A stretch of DNA of 64,000 nt from Colwellia sp. M166 (GTDB lineage Bacteria; Pseudomonadota; Gammaproteobacteria; Enterobacterales; Alteromonadaceae): assembly GCF_024585285.1 (NCBI RefSeq), contig NZ_CP040755.1, positions 1,116,001 to 1,180,000 on the forward strand. The letters are read 5' to 3'. Every line of letters starts with the position of its first letter. Position 1 is the stretch's first letter. The position numbers and the translations under genes were made by a program. The notes beneath the pieces were generated by a model. It did no database searches, was not told where the DNA came from, and saw nothing but the letters and a program-made list of their open reading frames with translations. Positions 55,420-64,000 of this stretch are shown piece after piece.

Positions 55420-55998
55420 TTATCGTGTGGCAATATAAGCAATAACAATGGCGCTAACGACAAGCCAACCTAAGACATCAACCCACTGTCTAATTTTTTG
55501 TTCCATCGGGGCTCCGCCCCAACGAATAACTCCTGCGACTAAGAAAAATCGCATACCGCGACCAATAGCTGATGCTAATAAAAAAGGTAGAAAAGCCATG
55601 TGTAAAAAGCCAGCACTGACGGTAAACAGTTTATACGGAATAGGAGAGAAACCGGCAATAAATACTACCCATACCCCCCACTCACTAAACCAAAGCATGG
55701 CTTTGTCAAATCTAGCTTGGTAACCAAATTCGGTGATCAAAGGTTGGATCCAAGGTTCAAACATCATATAGCCTAAACCATAGCCGACGATCCCCCCGAT
55801 AACTGATGCTACGGTTGTCAACGTGGCAAATTTCCATGCTTTCTCACGCTGCGCTAGTACCATAGGAGCAAGTAAAACATCAGGGGGAATAGGAAAAAAA
55901 ACGGATTCAGCAAAGGTCAATAACGCGAGAATTCTGGGTGCAAATTTATGCTCAGCCCATTTTAGTGTCCATTCATATAGCGCAGAAAATATTTTCAC
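55420..55998 (-). CDS. YqaA family membrane protein (DedA/SNARE-associated)
   Basis: 192 residues. Hydrophobic segments at about 19-45, 53-75, 107-128, 132-155 and 170-190. PRILALLTFAESVFFPIPPDVLLAPM (about 22-47) and the VGYGLGYMMFEP and GFSPIPYKLFTVSAG segments match YqaA, a DedA-superfamily protein. Relatives are implicated in lipid flipping; YqaA itself is uncharacterised. Lies three bases after pcm and 17 bases before nlpD, so it is part of the surE-rpoS operon. Confidence 0.85.
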   Translation of the reverse strand: MKIFSALYEWTLKWAEHKFAPRILALLTFAESVFFPIPPDVLLAPMVLAQREKAWKFATLTTVASVIGGIVGYGLGYMMFEPWIQPLITEFGYQARFDKAMLWFSEWGVWVVFIAGFSPIPYKLFTVSAGFLHMAFLPFLLASAIGRGMRFFLVAGVIRWGGAPMEQKIRQWVDVLGWLVVSAIVIAYIATR

Positions 55999-56001
55999 AA
56001 A

Positions 56002-56679
56002 CTATCCTAAAGCGCCAGGAACCAGAGGAACAAAGCGAACAGCTTCAATTTGCTGTTCTTTGAACTCATCGCCATGGCGGGTAATTAATTTTAAAATTTG
56101 GCTTTGCTCACCAACGGGAATAATTAACCGGCCACCATCAGCAAGCTGTTCTAATAGCGCAGCAGGTACCTTAGAGGGAGCTGCGGTAACAATAATGGCT
56201 TGAAATGGTGCTTTACTATGCCAACCTTGCCAACCATCACCATGCTTCATAGCAATATTATGTAAATCCATGCTACGTAATCGACGCTTGGCCTGCCATT
56301 GCAATGACTTGATACGTTCAACAGAAAAAACCTTAGTCGTTAACTGCGCTAAAATAGAGGTTTGATAACCCGAGCCGGTACCTATTTCTAAAATACTGTC
56401 AGGCACGCCATCAGCAAGTAAAAGCTCTGACATTTTAGCGACAATATAAGGTTGCGATATGGTTTGTCCTTGGCCAATCGGTAACGCGGTATTGTCATAA
56501 GCTTTGTGCGCTAAAATTTCAGGCACAAAAATATGTCGTGGTGAACGAGCTATAGCTTGTAATACTTGTTGATTTCGGATGCCTTCAAGCAATAGTTTTT
56601 GCGCTAGTATTTCGCCACTGCGACTCGACTTCCCGCCGATACTACTGCCGAGTCTGGCGTTGATAGTACTTTGTTTCAT
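56002..56679 (-). CDS. pcm: Protein-L-isoaspartate O-methyltransferase
   Basis: 225 residues. SAM-binding motif [18 protein letters not shown] (about 95-112) and the family start [32 protein letters not shown] (about 44-75). It methylates isoaspartyl residues so that damaged proteins can be repaired. The ATG overlaps the surE stop by four bases (ATGA). The N-terminal 25 residues ([11 protein letters not shown]) are longer than in E. coli Pcm but typical of relatives in this order. Confidence 0.95.
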   Translation of the reverse strand: MKQSTINARLGSSIGGKSSRSGEILAQKLLLEGIRNQQVLQAIARSPRHIFVPEILAHKAYDNTALPIGQGQTISQPYIVAKMSELLLADGVPDSILEIGTGSGYQTSILAQLTTKVFSVERIKSLQWQAKRRLRSMDLHNIAMKHGDGWQGWHSKAPFQAIIVTAAPSKVPAALLEQLADGGRLIIPVGEQSQILKLITRHGDEFKEQQIEAVRFVPLVPGALG

Positions 56680-57428
56680 AGTGAAAGTTCATTAATCCAT
56701 TCTGTCATTTGTGCCATGCTTTTATAAGCGGTCATATCGATAGTCAACGGGGTAATTGACGCATAACCATTGGCTACGGCATTAAAATCAGTGCCAACAC
56801 CTGCATCAAGCTCTTGCCCTAGAGGACCATACCAATAAATATCACGTTGCCAAGGGTCTTTCATTTTCGTCATCGTTTCCGCTTTATGGCGATGACCTAA
56901 ACGAGTAACTTGAATGCCTTTTAATTCATTTAAGGGTAAATCTGGTACATTGATATTAATAATTTGATCACTTGGCAATGGGTGCAGCTGCAAGCGCTCA
57001 ATAAATTTAGCGGTAACAACCGCTGCAGTTTGAAAATGTTCTGGTGATTTAGATACTAATGATACCGCTATTGCAGGCATACCTAAATGGCGGCCTTCTG
57101 TTGCCGCCGCTACTGTACCAGAATATATCGTATCATCACCTAAATTAGCACCATGATTAATGCCAGCAACCACCAAATCAAGCTGTCCTTGTATTAACTG
57201 TGTCGCACCTAAGTGTACTGAATCTGTTGGTGTGCCGTTTACAGCAATAAAGCCATTTTCTAATACTTGCGCCCGTAACGGATTTAATAATGTTAACGAA
57301 TGACTTGCGCCACTACAATTTCTATCTGGCGCGACCACCGTAACATCAAATACTTTTGCTAACTCATCAAAAAGTACTTTAATACCTTCGGCATTAACAC
57401 CGTCATCATTACTCAATAATATTCTCAT
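56676..57428 (-). CDS. surE: 5'/3'-nucleotidase SurE
   Basis: 250 residues. The metal-binding start [14 protein letters not shown] (about 3-16) and the [23 protein letters not shown] and [21 protein letters not shown] motifs are all present. A survival phosphatase acting on nucleoside monophosphates. Overlaps ispF-truD and pcm by four bases each, so the three are translationally coupled. Confidence 0.96.
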   Translation of the reverse strand: MRILLSNDDGVNAEGIKVLFDELAKVFDVTVVAPDRNCSGASHSLTLLNPLRAQVLENGFIAVNGTPTDSVHLGATQLIQGQLDLVVAGINHGANLGDDTIYSGTVAAATEGRHLGMPAIAVSLVSKSPEHFQTAAVVTAKFIERLQLHPLPSDQIININVPDLPLNELKGIQVTRLGHRHKAETMTKMKDPWQRDIYWYGPLGQELDAGVGTDFNAVANGYASITPLTIDMTAYKSMAQMTEWINELSL

Positions 57429-59185
57429 GACTGGCCTTTTTGTCTTGATTCACTATCAGTTGTTAGCTTTGAAGATACATCGACTCGTTCAGTCATATCA
57501 GTATAATTAATTAATTCGCGCATAATGGTTGTAGCATAAGCGCCAGCAGGTAAGAAAAAAGATAAAGTAACAATGTCATTCTCAATATCAATTTTCGGCT
57601 CTTTCATCAGCAAACGAATACGACGACGCTCTTGTTTTAAACCAAAACGCGGTAGACCCTGAGAAAACTCTGGCAGTTGCTCTGCAACATTTTGTTCAAA
57701 TGTTAACGCCTGCTTGGTTGTCATTAACTCACCTGCGCCCCACATAGGAGCCGTTATATCTACGTCGTGATTTAAATGTCTATCGATTAAGCTTTGCTCA
57801 ATACTATCAGCTAAAAATACTGACTGTGTGCCGGCCAACATTACTACATCACCATTAAGTAATGACTCAAATTTTTCTTGCTCAATACGCTGGCTGATCA
57901 CTTGGTTAAAGATTAACGAACGTGCTGCGGATAAGTACATGCCACGCTTTTTCTTATCGTTAACTTTACGACCTGAAAACAAACTCAATGCTTTTGCGAT
58001 ATTGCCACCATTAATGCCAAAGCGTTGCTCACCAAAATAATTAGGTACACCATGGTTACTCACCACATGCCAGCGTCGAACTAATTCGTCAATTTCAGTA
58101 ACATCACGTAAAGTAATTTCAAATCGGTTGCCGTCTAAACCACCAATACGTAGCTTTTTGTTATGACGTTTATAAGACAGTACCTCAACGCCTTCGATGT
58201 CGAGATCACTTAAGTCATAAACTTGCTTACCTGGCACATGCACACCAAACCATTGTTCTGTTACGGCAAAGCGATCCTTTAAGCCAGCATAAGAAACCAA
58301 AGACTCTTTGACCGAAAAATATTGCGCTAGTTGTTTAGCAACAAATGCCGTATTAGCACCGGTTTTACGAAGATGAATAAAAAGGTGTTCGCCTTCACCA
58401 CAAGGCAAAAAAGGAATTTGTTCAAAAACTTTAAAATCAGCTTTTTTACTGCGCAGTAAACCACTAGAAATGGGTTGACCATATAAGTAAGTAAATGCAG
58501 GTAAGGCACTGACGACGGGTTCCTTAACTGGCTCAGAGGTTTCTGCCGTTACTAGTTCTTTTTCTGCTTGAGTACGGATATTAAGACTTTCATTCACTTG
58601 GGTAACAGAGCTGCTCTCGCATTCAGCACTAACTTCTTTCTCTAAGTTATCATTTGCTACTGAGCGATTTTCGAACGTTAATTCACTTGCATCAACAGAT
58701 TTACTTAAGTTAGTAGCCTTATTTAGTAATACCACTGCATGCACTGATACGCCTTCTTTACGGCCAACATAACCAAGTTTTTCAGTCGTTGTTGCTTTAA
58801 CATTAACTTGCTCGATGTCGGCTTGTAAGTCTTGAGCTAAACATCTTCGCATTGCCATCAAGTGTGGTGCAACCTTTGGCGCTTGTGCGCAAATAGTTAT
58901 ATCTGCATTACCAAGGCAATAACCTTTTTCTTGCATTAAGCCAACGACATGACGTAATAAAATACCACTCGATATATTTTTATATTGACCATCGGTATCT
59001 GGGAAGTGATTGCCAATATCAGCCAAACATAATGCCCCTAAAATGGCATCACATAAAGCATGAATCGCCACATCGCCATCAGAGTGTGCAACAAAACCAA
59101 ATTCATAAGGAATAGCAACCCCCGCTAAAACTAATGGCCCTGCACCGCCAAATTTATGAACGTCAAAACCGTGCCCTATTCGCAT
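57425..59185 (-). CDS. ispF-truD: Fused IspF (MECDP synthase) and TruD (tRNA pseudouridine-13 synthase)
   Basis: 586 residues in one unbroken frame. Residues 1-157 are a complete IspF: D8-V-H10 and H42 (in AHSDGDV) bind the metal, and the domain ends [14 protein letters not shown]. Residues about 160-228 are an acidic Ser/Thr/Glu-rich linker. From about 230 to the end is a complete TruD: catalytic Asp in [10 protein letters not shown], the NYFGEQRFG motif and [13 protein letters not shown]. IspF makes cyclic MEcPP in the non-mevalonate isoprenoid pathway; TruD modifies U13 of tRNA-Glu. In most gammaproteobacteria these are two adjacent genes. Overlaps ispD by 10 bases and surE by four. Confidence 0.93.
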   Translation of the reverse strand: MRIGHGFDVHKFGGAGPLVLAGVAIPYEFGFVAHSDGDVAIHALCDAILGALCLADIGNHFPDTDGQYKNISSGILLRHVVGLMQEKGYCLGNADITICAQAPKVAPHLMAMRRCLAQDLQADIEQVNVKATTTEKLGYVGRKEGVSVHAVVLLNKATNLSKSVDASELTFENRSVANDNLEKEVSAECESSSVTQVNESLNIRTQAEKELVTAETSEPVKEPVVSALPAFTYLYGQPISSGLLRSKKADFKVFEQIPFLPCGEGEHLFIHLRKTGANTAFVAKQLAQYFSVKESLVSYAGLKDRFAVTEQWFGVHVPGKQVYDLSDLDIEGVEVLSYKRHNKKLRIGGLDGNRFEITLRDVTEIDELVRRWHVVSNHGVPNYFGEQRFGINGGNIAKALSLFSGRKVNDKKKRGMYLSAARSLIFNQVISQRIEQEKFESLLNGDVVMLAGTQSVFLADSIEQSLIDRHLNHDVDITAPMWGAGELMTTKQALTFEQNVAEQLPEFSQGLPRFGLKQERRRIRLLMKEPKIDIENDIVTLSFFLPAGAYATTIMRELINYTDMTERVDVSSKLTTDSESRQKGQS

Positions 59186-59904
59186 ATTGCCTCTGATGAT
59201 AAATTACTTTTTTGTTGGTTAAGAATAAATTCAGCAAGAAACAAATCTTCTGGCTGAGTAATTTTAATATTGTCACTACTCGCGTTAACTAAACCGCTAG
59301 CATAACCTGAGGCTTCCATCGCTGATGATTCATCCGTAATAGCGATACCTTTTGTTAGAGCCGAGGTTATCGCTGTGCTTAATTCCGCAGTTTTATACAT
59401 TTGCGGTGTTAGGGCATGCCACATTTGGCTACGATCTAAAGTGGTTGCGACTAGCTGCTCATGGTTAGCTTGCTTCATGGTATCGCGAACTGGGCAGGCC
59501 AATATCGCACCATGATCATGCGCAAGACAGTATGATATTAATTGCGTCAAATCTTGATGTTTAACACAAGGTCTAGCAGCATCATGCACTAACACCCAGT
59601 GCTCTTCATTACCATTTAAATAGCTTAAGCCTGCGAGTACCGAGTCCACACGTTCTTTGCCGCCAACAACACAGGTAATATTTTTATTATTTATCAGTGA
59701 CGTAGTTGGAAAATATTCATCATTCTCACCTAAAGCAATAATAATATGAGCAATGGCTTCATGGCTGAGTAAGCGCTGTACGGTATGCTCTAAGATGGTT
59801 CTATTTTCAATGGTTAAGTATTGTTTTGGACAAGATGACAGCATACGCTTACCAACACCTGCAGCGGGCACTACTACGGTATATTGCCCAAGTGAATTGC
59901 TCAT
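59176..59904 (-). CDS. ispD: 2-C-methyl-D-erythritol 4-phosphate cytidylyltransferase
   Basis: 242 residues. CTP-binding [10 protein letters not shown] (about 11-20) with CPKQYLTI, then VHDAARPCV (about 105-113) and the C-terminal [14 protein letters not shown]. It makes CDP-methylerythritol in the isoprenoid pathway, one step before the kinase IspE. Its start overlaps the ftsB stop by one base (TAATG), and it runs into ispF-truD. Confidence 0.95.
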   Translation of the reverse strand: MSNSLGQYTVVVPAAGVGKRMLSSCPKQYLTIENRTILEHTVQRLLSHEAIAHIIIALGENDEYFPTTSLINNKNITCVVGGKERVDSVLAGLSYLNGNEEHWVLVHDAARPCVKHQDLTQLISYCLAHDHGAILACPVRDTMKQANHEQLVATTLDRSQMWHALTPQMYKTAELSTAITSALTKGIAITDESSAMEASGYASGLVNASSDNIKITQPEDLFLAEFILNQQKSNLSSEAICE

Positions 59905-60206
59905 TATCGCAATCGTTCCTTATTATCACCATCATCGTTAGGGATGACCCGGAAAAATGTCTCGCCTTGCTTGATCATACCAAGTTCATGGCGAGCACGT
60001 TCTTCAATCGCTTCAGTGCCCGACTTTAGATCATCGGTATCGGCATAAAGTAATTTATTGCGCTGCTTAAGCTTATTATTATTAGCTAACTGTCGGGTAA
60101 CCTCTTCTTCCAATGCCATATAATCAGGCACACTATTTTTACCAAACCACAGTCGGTATTGCAAAAGGAGTAAAAAAAGTAGTAAAACTGCCGTGATCAG
60201 CCGCAT
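59904..60206 (-). CDS. ftsB: Cell division protein FtsB
   Basis: 100 residues. A short cytoplasmic start and one membrane segment (about 3-20, LITAVLLLFLLLLQYRLW) are followed by a periplasmic coiled coil (about 28-70) and the conserved ERARHELGMIKQGETFF (about 79-95). It forms the FtsQBL complex that signals to septal wall synthesis. Followed directly by ispD, as in most gammaproteobacteria. Confidence 0.95.
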   Translation of the reverse strand: MRLITAVLLLFLLLLQYRLWFGKNSVPDYMALEEEVTRQLANNNKLKQRNKLLYADTDDLKSGTEAIEERARHELGMIKQGETFFRVIPNDDGDNKERLR

Positions 60207-60294
60207 AAAATATTTAACGTCGCTATCGAAGATATATCAGTACGCTATTATAAATGCGTACCGTCTGCTGTAAACACCCAACAAGATTTAAAAA

Positions 60295-60945
60295 TCAATT
60301 GTGGGCAATATTTGTTCTTGGTTGTTTGAAATTACGCCAATTAATTGTGCAAGACAGCAACAGTTCTCGAAGTGACGGCATTGATGGCTGCACTTTTTGA
60401 TTGTTTTGCCAGCAATGCCCTGCGCATGCTGCTGTCATCACTTTTTTAGTCGGCTTAAGTAAATTCGCATTCATCGGCTCAATAACCTTTTTTAAGGCAT
60501 TATCGGTTAAATTAAACCAACCATAGACATTAGTACGAAATCGTTGTCGTTTGACATCAACTCTATCAATACAATCAAGCACAATTTTTTGTTTTAGTGC
60601 AATAGGAACCACTAAACCATGTACTAATGCTTGCTCTCTGTACCATGAGATAACATTATTATCATAAGCCATTAATTGACTTGTTGAAGGTGAGATACTT
60701 GCCTGTTTAGCAGACCAGCTAGCATTTTGTACGTCTAGCTCAAGCGGACTTTGAGCATTTAATAAAGCAAATGCCGTACGTTTAACATAATGAGGCAAAC
60801 TGTTAATTTTTGCTTGTAAACCACTCAGTAGTGATTGCTCATCACTAGCTAATTTTACCAGCTCGCGTTCATAAAGCGCATTACAAAGCTCAGCAAAGTC
60901 TGATGACTGCTGCTGTGATTGCCATAATAATGATTGCGTCACCAT
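60295..60945 (-). CDS. Hypothetical protein of unknown family
   Basis: 216 residues, soluble, with no signal peptide or membrane segment. The N-terminal half is helical (residues 1-60) and a basic region lies at about 118-145 (KQKIVLDCIDRVDVKRQRFRT). Two Cys and His residues (AACAGHCW, about 174-181) sit close together near the C-terminus and could bind a metal. I recognise no family. A possible ribosome site is weak. Lies 88 bases upstream of ftsB on the same strand and divergent from the SpeE-like gene. Confidence 0.6.
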   Translation of the reverse strand: MVTQSLLWQSQQQSSDFAELCNALYERELVKLASDEQSLLSGLQAKINSLPHYVKRTAFALLNAQSPLELDVQNASWSAKQASISPSTSQLMAYDNNVISWYREQALVHGLVVPIALKQKIVLDCIDRVDVKRQRFRTNVYGWFNLTDNALKKVIEPMNANLLKPTKKVMTAACAGHCWQNNQKVQPSMPSLRELLLSCTINWRNFKQPRTNIAHN

Positions 60946-61156
60946 AAATTTAACAACTGCCTTAACTTACGTGCTGATAATGTGCCGATAATTTAAGCAT
61001 ACTTGATTGTTGTGTAAAGATAAAATAGCTAAACAACATTTTAGTTGTCGATTGACTTCAAACGCTGGAATGGCTAATTTAATAAAAATTACTGATTGCC
61101 TTTCAAAAACATTAAATTACACTTATCTCGTCATCAATTAGCCAAAGTTGAAAACT

Positions 61157-61948
61157 ATGCTCAGTGCCACACAACTACTCCAATTAGAAGGGGAAGTGAT
61201 TTTTCAACAAAAACTCGAAAAACAAATATGTCGAGTATTCGAAAACGCTCAATATCGTTGGTTCACTTTAGGCGGCGACGCTGTGCAAGCCATTATGGCA
61301 AAAGCTCAACCTGAGACAATATTATTAGCGATTCCACAAGCTCTGCTGATATTTACCTTATGGCAAAGTAAAGCCAAAAGTATCTTGAATTTGGGTTTAG
61401 GTGCTGGCGGCTTAGAGCGAGCATTAACTCATCATTATACTTTTGATATCACTGCTATTGAACAACAAGCTGAGATCATAACAATGGCAAAACGCTACTT
61501 TAATTTACCGGATAGCGTACTTGCCATTGCTGAAACTGCTGAGTCTTTTTTAGCAAAAACCAAAAGCACTTTTGACATTATCCTGTGTGATATTTATCAA
61601 CAAGAGCAGTCTCCTAAAGCATTATTTAGCAGCACTTTTTATCTGAACTTGTCAAAAAAGTTAACCCCAACAGGTTGTGCCTTAGTAAGCGTTAATAGCA
61701 ATGCTGAGCAGCTAACCGAGCTATTAACGAAACTACGGTGCTTAAATTTACATATTTCATTAATTGATTTTAATGATTATAAAAATATCATTGTGCTGCT
61801 CAGTAAAACCCCATTACCAACTAAAGCACAGCTAATTACCGTCAATCGACAACACGTTAACGCCTTCAATATTGATTTTTCACCTTATATTGAACGAATG
61901 CACGTCATACCTGCAGCAAAGCATTTTATTGATCAACAACAAGTCTGA
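61157..61948 (+). CDS. Spermidine synthase-like methyltransferase-fold protein
   Basis: 263 residues from the ATG at 61157; a TTG nine bases earlier is possible. A Rossmann-like SAM-type site ILNLGLGAGGLERAL (about 76-90) and acidic IEQQ at the next strand (about 103) are followed by DIILCDIYQQEQ (about 136-147). This pattern matches SpeE-related proteins. Key polyamine-binding residues of true spermidine synthase cannot be matched, so I call only the fold. Divergent from the unknown gene at 60295. Confidence 0.72.
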   Translation: MLSATQLLQLEGEVIFQQKLEKQICRVFENAQYRWFTLGGDAVQAIMAKAQPETILLAIPQALLIFTLWQSKAKSILNLGLGAGGLERALTHHYTFDITAIEQQAEIITMAKRYFNLPDSVLAIAETAESFLAKTKSTFDIILCDIYQQEQSPKALFSSTFYLNLSKKLTPTGCALVSVNSNAEQLTELLTKLRCLNLHISLIDFNDYKNIIVLLSKTPLPTKAQLITVNRQHVNAFNIDFSPYIERMHVIPAAKHFIDQQQV

Positions 61949-62038
61949 ATTATTTTTTTCATCGCAGTTAAGTACATAAGTGCAGAGATAACATATAATA
62001 TGCAAAAATAGTTTTTTCATCGAGTTTTGGAGTAAAAG

Positions 62039-62665
62039 ATGAGCGTAATTGAAGTAAAGCATCCCCTAATTAAACACAAACTTGGCTTAATGCGTGAAGC
62101 TGATATTAGCACCAAGCGATTTCGCGAACTTGCCTCTGAAGTTGGCTGTCTACTCACCTATGAAGCCACCAAAAATATGGCCGTTGAAAGCACAACAATT
62201 AATAGTTGGAATGGTGAAATAGAAGTAGAACAAATCAAAGGCAAAAAAGTTACTGTTGTGCCTATTTTACGTGCGGGCTTAGGCATGATGGACGGTGTTC
62301 TAGAGCTTATTCCTAGTGCGCGTATTTCGGTTGTTGGCATGTACCGTAACGAGGAAACCCTAGAACCTGTATTTTACTTTGAAAAGTTAGCCGGCCAAAT
62401 TGAAGAGCGTCTAGCACTGGTCATTGATCCAATGCTTGCCACTGGCGGCTCGATGGTAGCAACCATCGATTTACTAAAAGAGCGTGGTTCTACCAACATT
62501 AAAGCACTGGTCTTAGTTGCGGCACCAGAAGGTGTAGCAGCATTAGAGAAAGCACATCCGGATGTTGAACTTTATACCGCTTCTGTTGATGATCGCTTAG
62601 ACGACGCGGGTTATATATTACCGGGTTTAGGTGATGCTGGAGATAAGATTTTCGGCACAAAATAA
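62039..62665 (+). CDS. upp: Uracil phosphoribosyltransferase
   Basis: 208 residues, the same length as E. coli Upp. PRPP-binding motif [20 protein letters not shown] (about 126-145) and the uracil-binding end [18 protein letters not shown]. Converts uracil and PRPP to UMP. TTTTGGAGTAAAAG gives a good ribosome site (GGAG). Followed by uraA, the normal uracil salvage pair. Confidence 0.97.
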   Translation: MSVIEVKHPLIKHKLGLMREADISTKRFRELASEVGCLLTYEATKNMAVESTTINSWNGEIEVEQIKGKKVTVVPILRAGLGMMDGVLELIPSARISVVGMYRNEETLEPVFYFEKLAGQIEERLALVIDPMLATGGSMVATIDLLKERGSTNIKALVLVAAPEGVAALEKAHPDVELYTASVDDRLDDAGYILPGLGDAGDKIFGTK

Positions 62666-62670
62666 TTATC

Positions 62671-62708
62671 AATAGTCATCTTTGCTGCTTGCAGCAAACA
62701 TGACTATT
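62671..62708 (+). terminator. Hairpin after upp
   Basis: AATAGTCATCTTTGCTG pairs with CAGCAAACATGACTATT (one mismatch) across a four-base loop. It starts five bases after the upp stop codon. No strong T run follows. It may stabilise upp mRNA or attenuate read-through into uraA. Confidence 0.55.
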
Positions 62709-62722
62709 TAAACAATAACAAT

Positions 62723-62746
62723 ACTGCCAGCTTGCTGGCAGTTTTA
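62723..62746 (+). terminator. Terminator-like hairpin upstream of uraA
   Basis: ACTGCCAGC and GCTGGCAGT form a perfect 9-bp stem with loop TT, followed by TTTTATT. It lies 11 bases before the uraA ATG, an unusual place that suggests control of uraA expression. Confidence 0.65.
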
Positions 62747-62757
62747 TTGAGTGAAAT

Positions 62758-64000
62758 ATGAGTTCAAATACCCCATTATCGAGTAATTTAGCGCAAAACA
62801 ACTTGTCACTTTTTAAAGAAGTACTCACTGGCACTCAAATGCTATTTGTTGCTTTTGGTGCTTTGGTACTAATGCCGTTACTTACCGGCTTAGACCCTAA
62901 CGTGGCCTTGTGCACTGCCGGTATAGGTACCTTATTGTTCCAACTCGTCACAAAAGGTCAAGTACCTGTTTTTTTAGCCTCTTCATTTGCTTTTATTGCT
63001 CCTATTATGTACGGCACACAAACATGGGGGATTCCGGCTACCATGGGCGCACTGGCTGTCGTTGGTGTTGTTTATGCTTGTTTTAGTGGTTTAATCAAAA
63101 TGCGCGGTGTCGGTTTTATTAGTAAGTATTTACCGCCTATTGTTACCGGCCCTATTATTATGGTTATCGGTTTATCGCTGGCGCCTGTTGCTGTGCATAT
63201 GGCGTTGGGTCGCACGGGTGATGGCTCAGCACAATTAATTACTCAATCACTTGCCTTAAGTATTTCATTACCAGCCTTGTTAACCACTTTATTGGTTTCC
63301 GCTTTTAGCAAAGGCTTTATGCGTTTAATGCCAATATTGTCAGGTATTGTTGTAGGGTATGTATTATCGCTTTATCACGGTATCATTGACTTTACCCCAG
63401 TACAAAATGCCGCTTGGTTTGCCATACCAAAGTTCACTGCACCGGAATTTAACTGGCAAGCCATTATTTATATGTTGCCAATTGCCATAGCTCCTGCCAT
63501 TGAACACATTGGTGATGTCTTAGCAATTAGCTCGGCCACCGGTAAAGACTACATCAAAAAGCCAGGTTTGCACCGCACATTATTAGGTGATGGTATCGCC
63601 ACCACGGCAGCATCAATGCTAGGTGGCCCGCCAAACACTACTTATTCAGAAGTGACAGGCGCAGTAATGCTCACCAAAGCATTTAACCCAAGAATTATGA
63701 CTTGGGCGGCTTGTGCTGCAATTATCATGGCCTTTGTTGGTAAGTTAGGTGCTTTATTACAAACCATACCTGGTGCAGTAATGGGCGGTATCATGCTGTT
63801 GTTATTTGGTTTAATTGCCAGTGTTGGCTTAGGCAGCATAGTGAAAGCGAAAGTAGATTTTGACCAACCACGAAATTTCATTATCTTTGCTATTGTCTTA
63901 GTTTTTGGTATCGGTGGCATGGCACTCAATTTTGGTGGTTATAGCATTCAAGGGATTAGCTTGTGCGCATTAGTCGCTATCAGTTTAAACTTACTTTTAC
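62758..64000 (+). CDS. uraA: Uracil permease UraA (partial, runs off the window)
   Basis: 414 codons are present from the ATG at 62758 with no stop before the window end. NCS2 nucleobase:cation symporter features: TGTQMLFVAFGALVLMPLLTG near the start, the substrate-site helix APAIEHIGDVLAISSATGKD (about 244-263), and GGPPNTTYSEVTGA (about 285-298). It imports uracil with protons. Close spacing to upp (92 bases) and the hairpins between them suggest joint transcription with fine control. The C-terminal part is outside the window. Confidence 0.94.
   Translation, partial: MSSNTPLSSNLAQNNLSLFKEVLTGTQMLFVAFGALVLMPLLTGLDPNVALCTAGIGTLLFQLVTKGQVPVFLASSFAFIAPIMYGTQTWGIPATMGALAVVGVVYACFSGLIKMRGVGFISKYLPPIVTGPIIMVIGLSLAPVAVHMALGRTGDGSAQLITQSLALSISLPALLTTLLVSAFSKGFMRLMPILSGIVVGYVLSLYHGIIDFTPVQNAAWFAIPKFTAPEFNWQAIIYMLPIAIAPAIEHIGDVLAISSATGKDYIKKPGLHRTLLGDGIATTAASMLGGPPNTTYSEVTGAVMLTKAFNPRIMTWAACAAIIMAFVGKLGALLQTIPGAVMGGIMLLLFGLIASVGLGSIVKAKVDFDQPRNFIIFAIVLVFGIGGMALNFGGYSIQGISLCALVAISLNLLL

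Noticed and set aside
1..64000. tRNA, rRNA, CRISPR array or prophage
   Set aside because: I saw no cloverleaf-like sequence, no rRNA segments, no regularly spaced repeats and no phage structural genes when reading the window. Small RNAs cannot be excluded by eye.

Overview
This window reads as chromosome of an AT-rich marine gammaproteobacterium of the order Alteromonadales, most likely Colwelliaceae (Colwellia, Thalassotalea or a close relative). The evidence is the gene content and order (mutS / rpoS-nlpD-yqaA-pcm-surE-truD-ispF-ispD-ftsB, mfd-csiV, ubiT/ubiU/ubiV), a marine-type sortase/VIT-VWA pair, and dispersed intergenic repeats of the kind common in that family. This placement is inference; no database was searched. 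No rRNA, tRNA, CRISPR array, prophage or intact insertion sequence was seen.

Layout. (1) 1-9.8 kb: a decayed SHOCT-like tail, a SIMPL-domain protein, a small MscS channel, a Cys-rich DGC-domain protein, a serine hydrolase, a VIT/VWA surface protein with its dedicated sortase, a 2-hydroxyacid dehydrogenase and a RIO-type kinase. (2) 9.8-14.1 kb: a patchwork accessory stretch. An anion transporter gene lies between two direct copies of a degenerate repeat, next to a REP-like palindrome and a decayed transposase fragment. yeiH follows, itself bracketed by short direct repeats. (3) 14.2-28.6 kb: mostly housekeeping. It holds a membrane protein, a DUF1456 protein, mfd, csiV, a DUF1244 protein, a periplasmic binding protein, rsuA, roxA, and the O2-independent ubiquinone genes ubiV, ubiU and ubiT. 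(4) 28.7-39.0 kb: one long minus-strand cluster for uptake and CoA activation of a carboxylic acid: two CoA ligases, a complete Liv-type ABC transporter, a hotdog thioesterase and a DcaP-type porin. (5) 39.2-48.1 kb: a symporter-fused hybrid sensor kinase and a LuxR-type response regulator of the CrbS/CrbR (MxtR/ErdR) type. They flank a LysR/MFS/redoxin/ACR3 block. (6) 48.2-60.9 kb: xdhC, recA with an SOS box, mutS, and the rpoS-to-ftsB operon, in which ispF and truD are one fused gene. (7) 60.3-64.0 kb: an unknown protein, a SpeE-like methyltransferase, upp, and uraA, which runs off the window end.

How the genes work together. The clearest system is the kinase/regulator pair with the adjacent import and CoA-activation cluster. 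An identical 19-bp element lies 119 bp upstream of the kinase gene (also 87 bp upstream of the divergent porin) and 124 bp upstream of the regulator gene, in the same orientation relative to both two-component genes. I infer a response-regulator site coupling sensing of an acetate-like or carboxylate signal to porin expression and autoregulation. Other points worth checking are the IspF-TruD fusion, the direct-repeat brackets around the transporter gene and yeiH, and a 26-bp perfect palindrome just upstream of the kinase gene.
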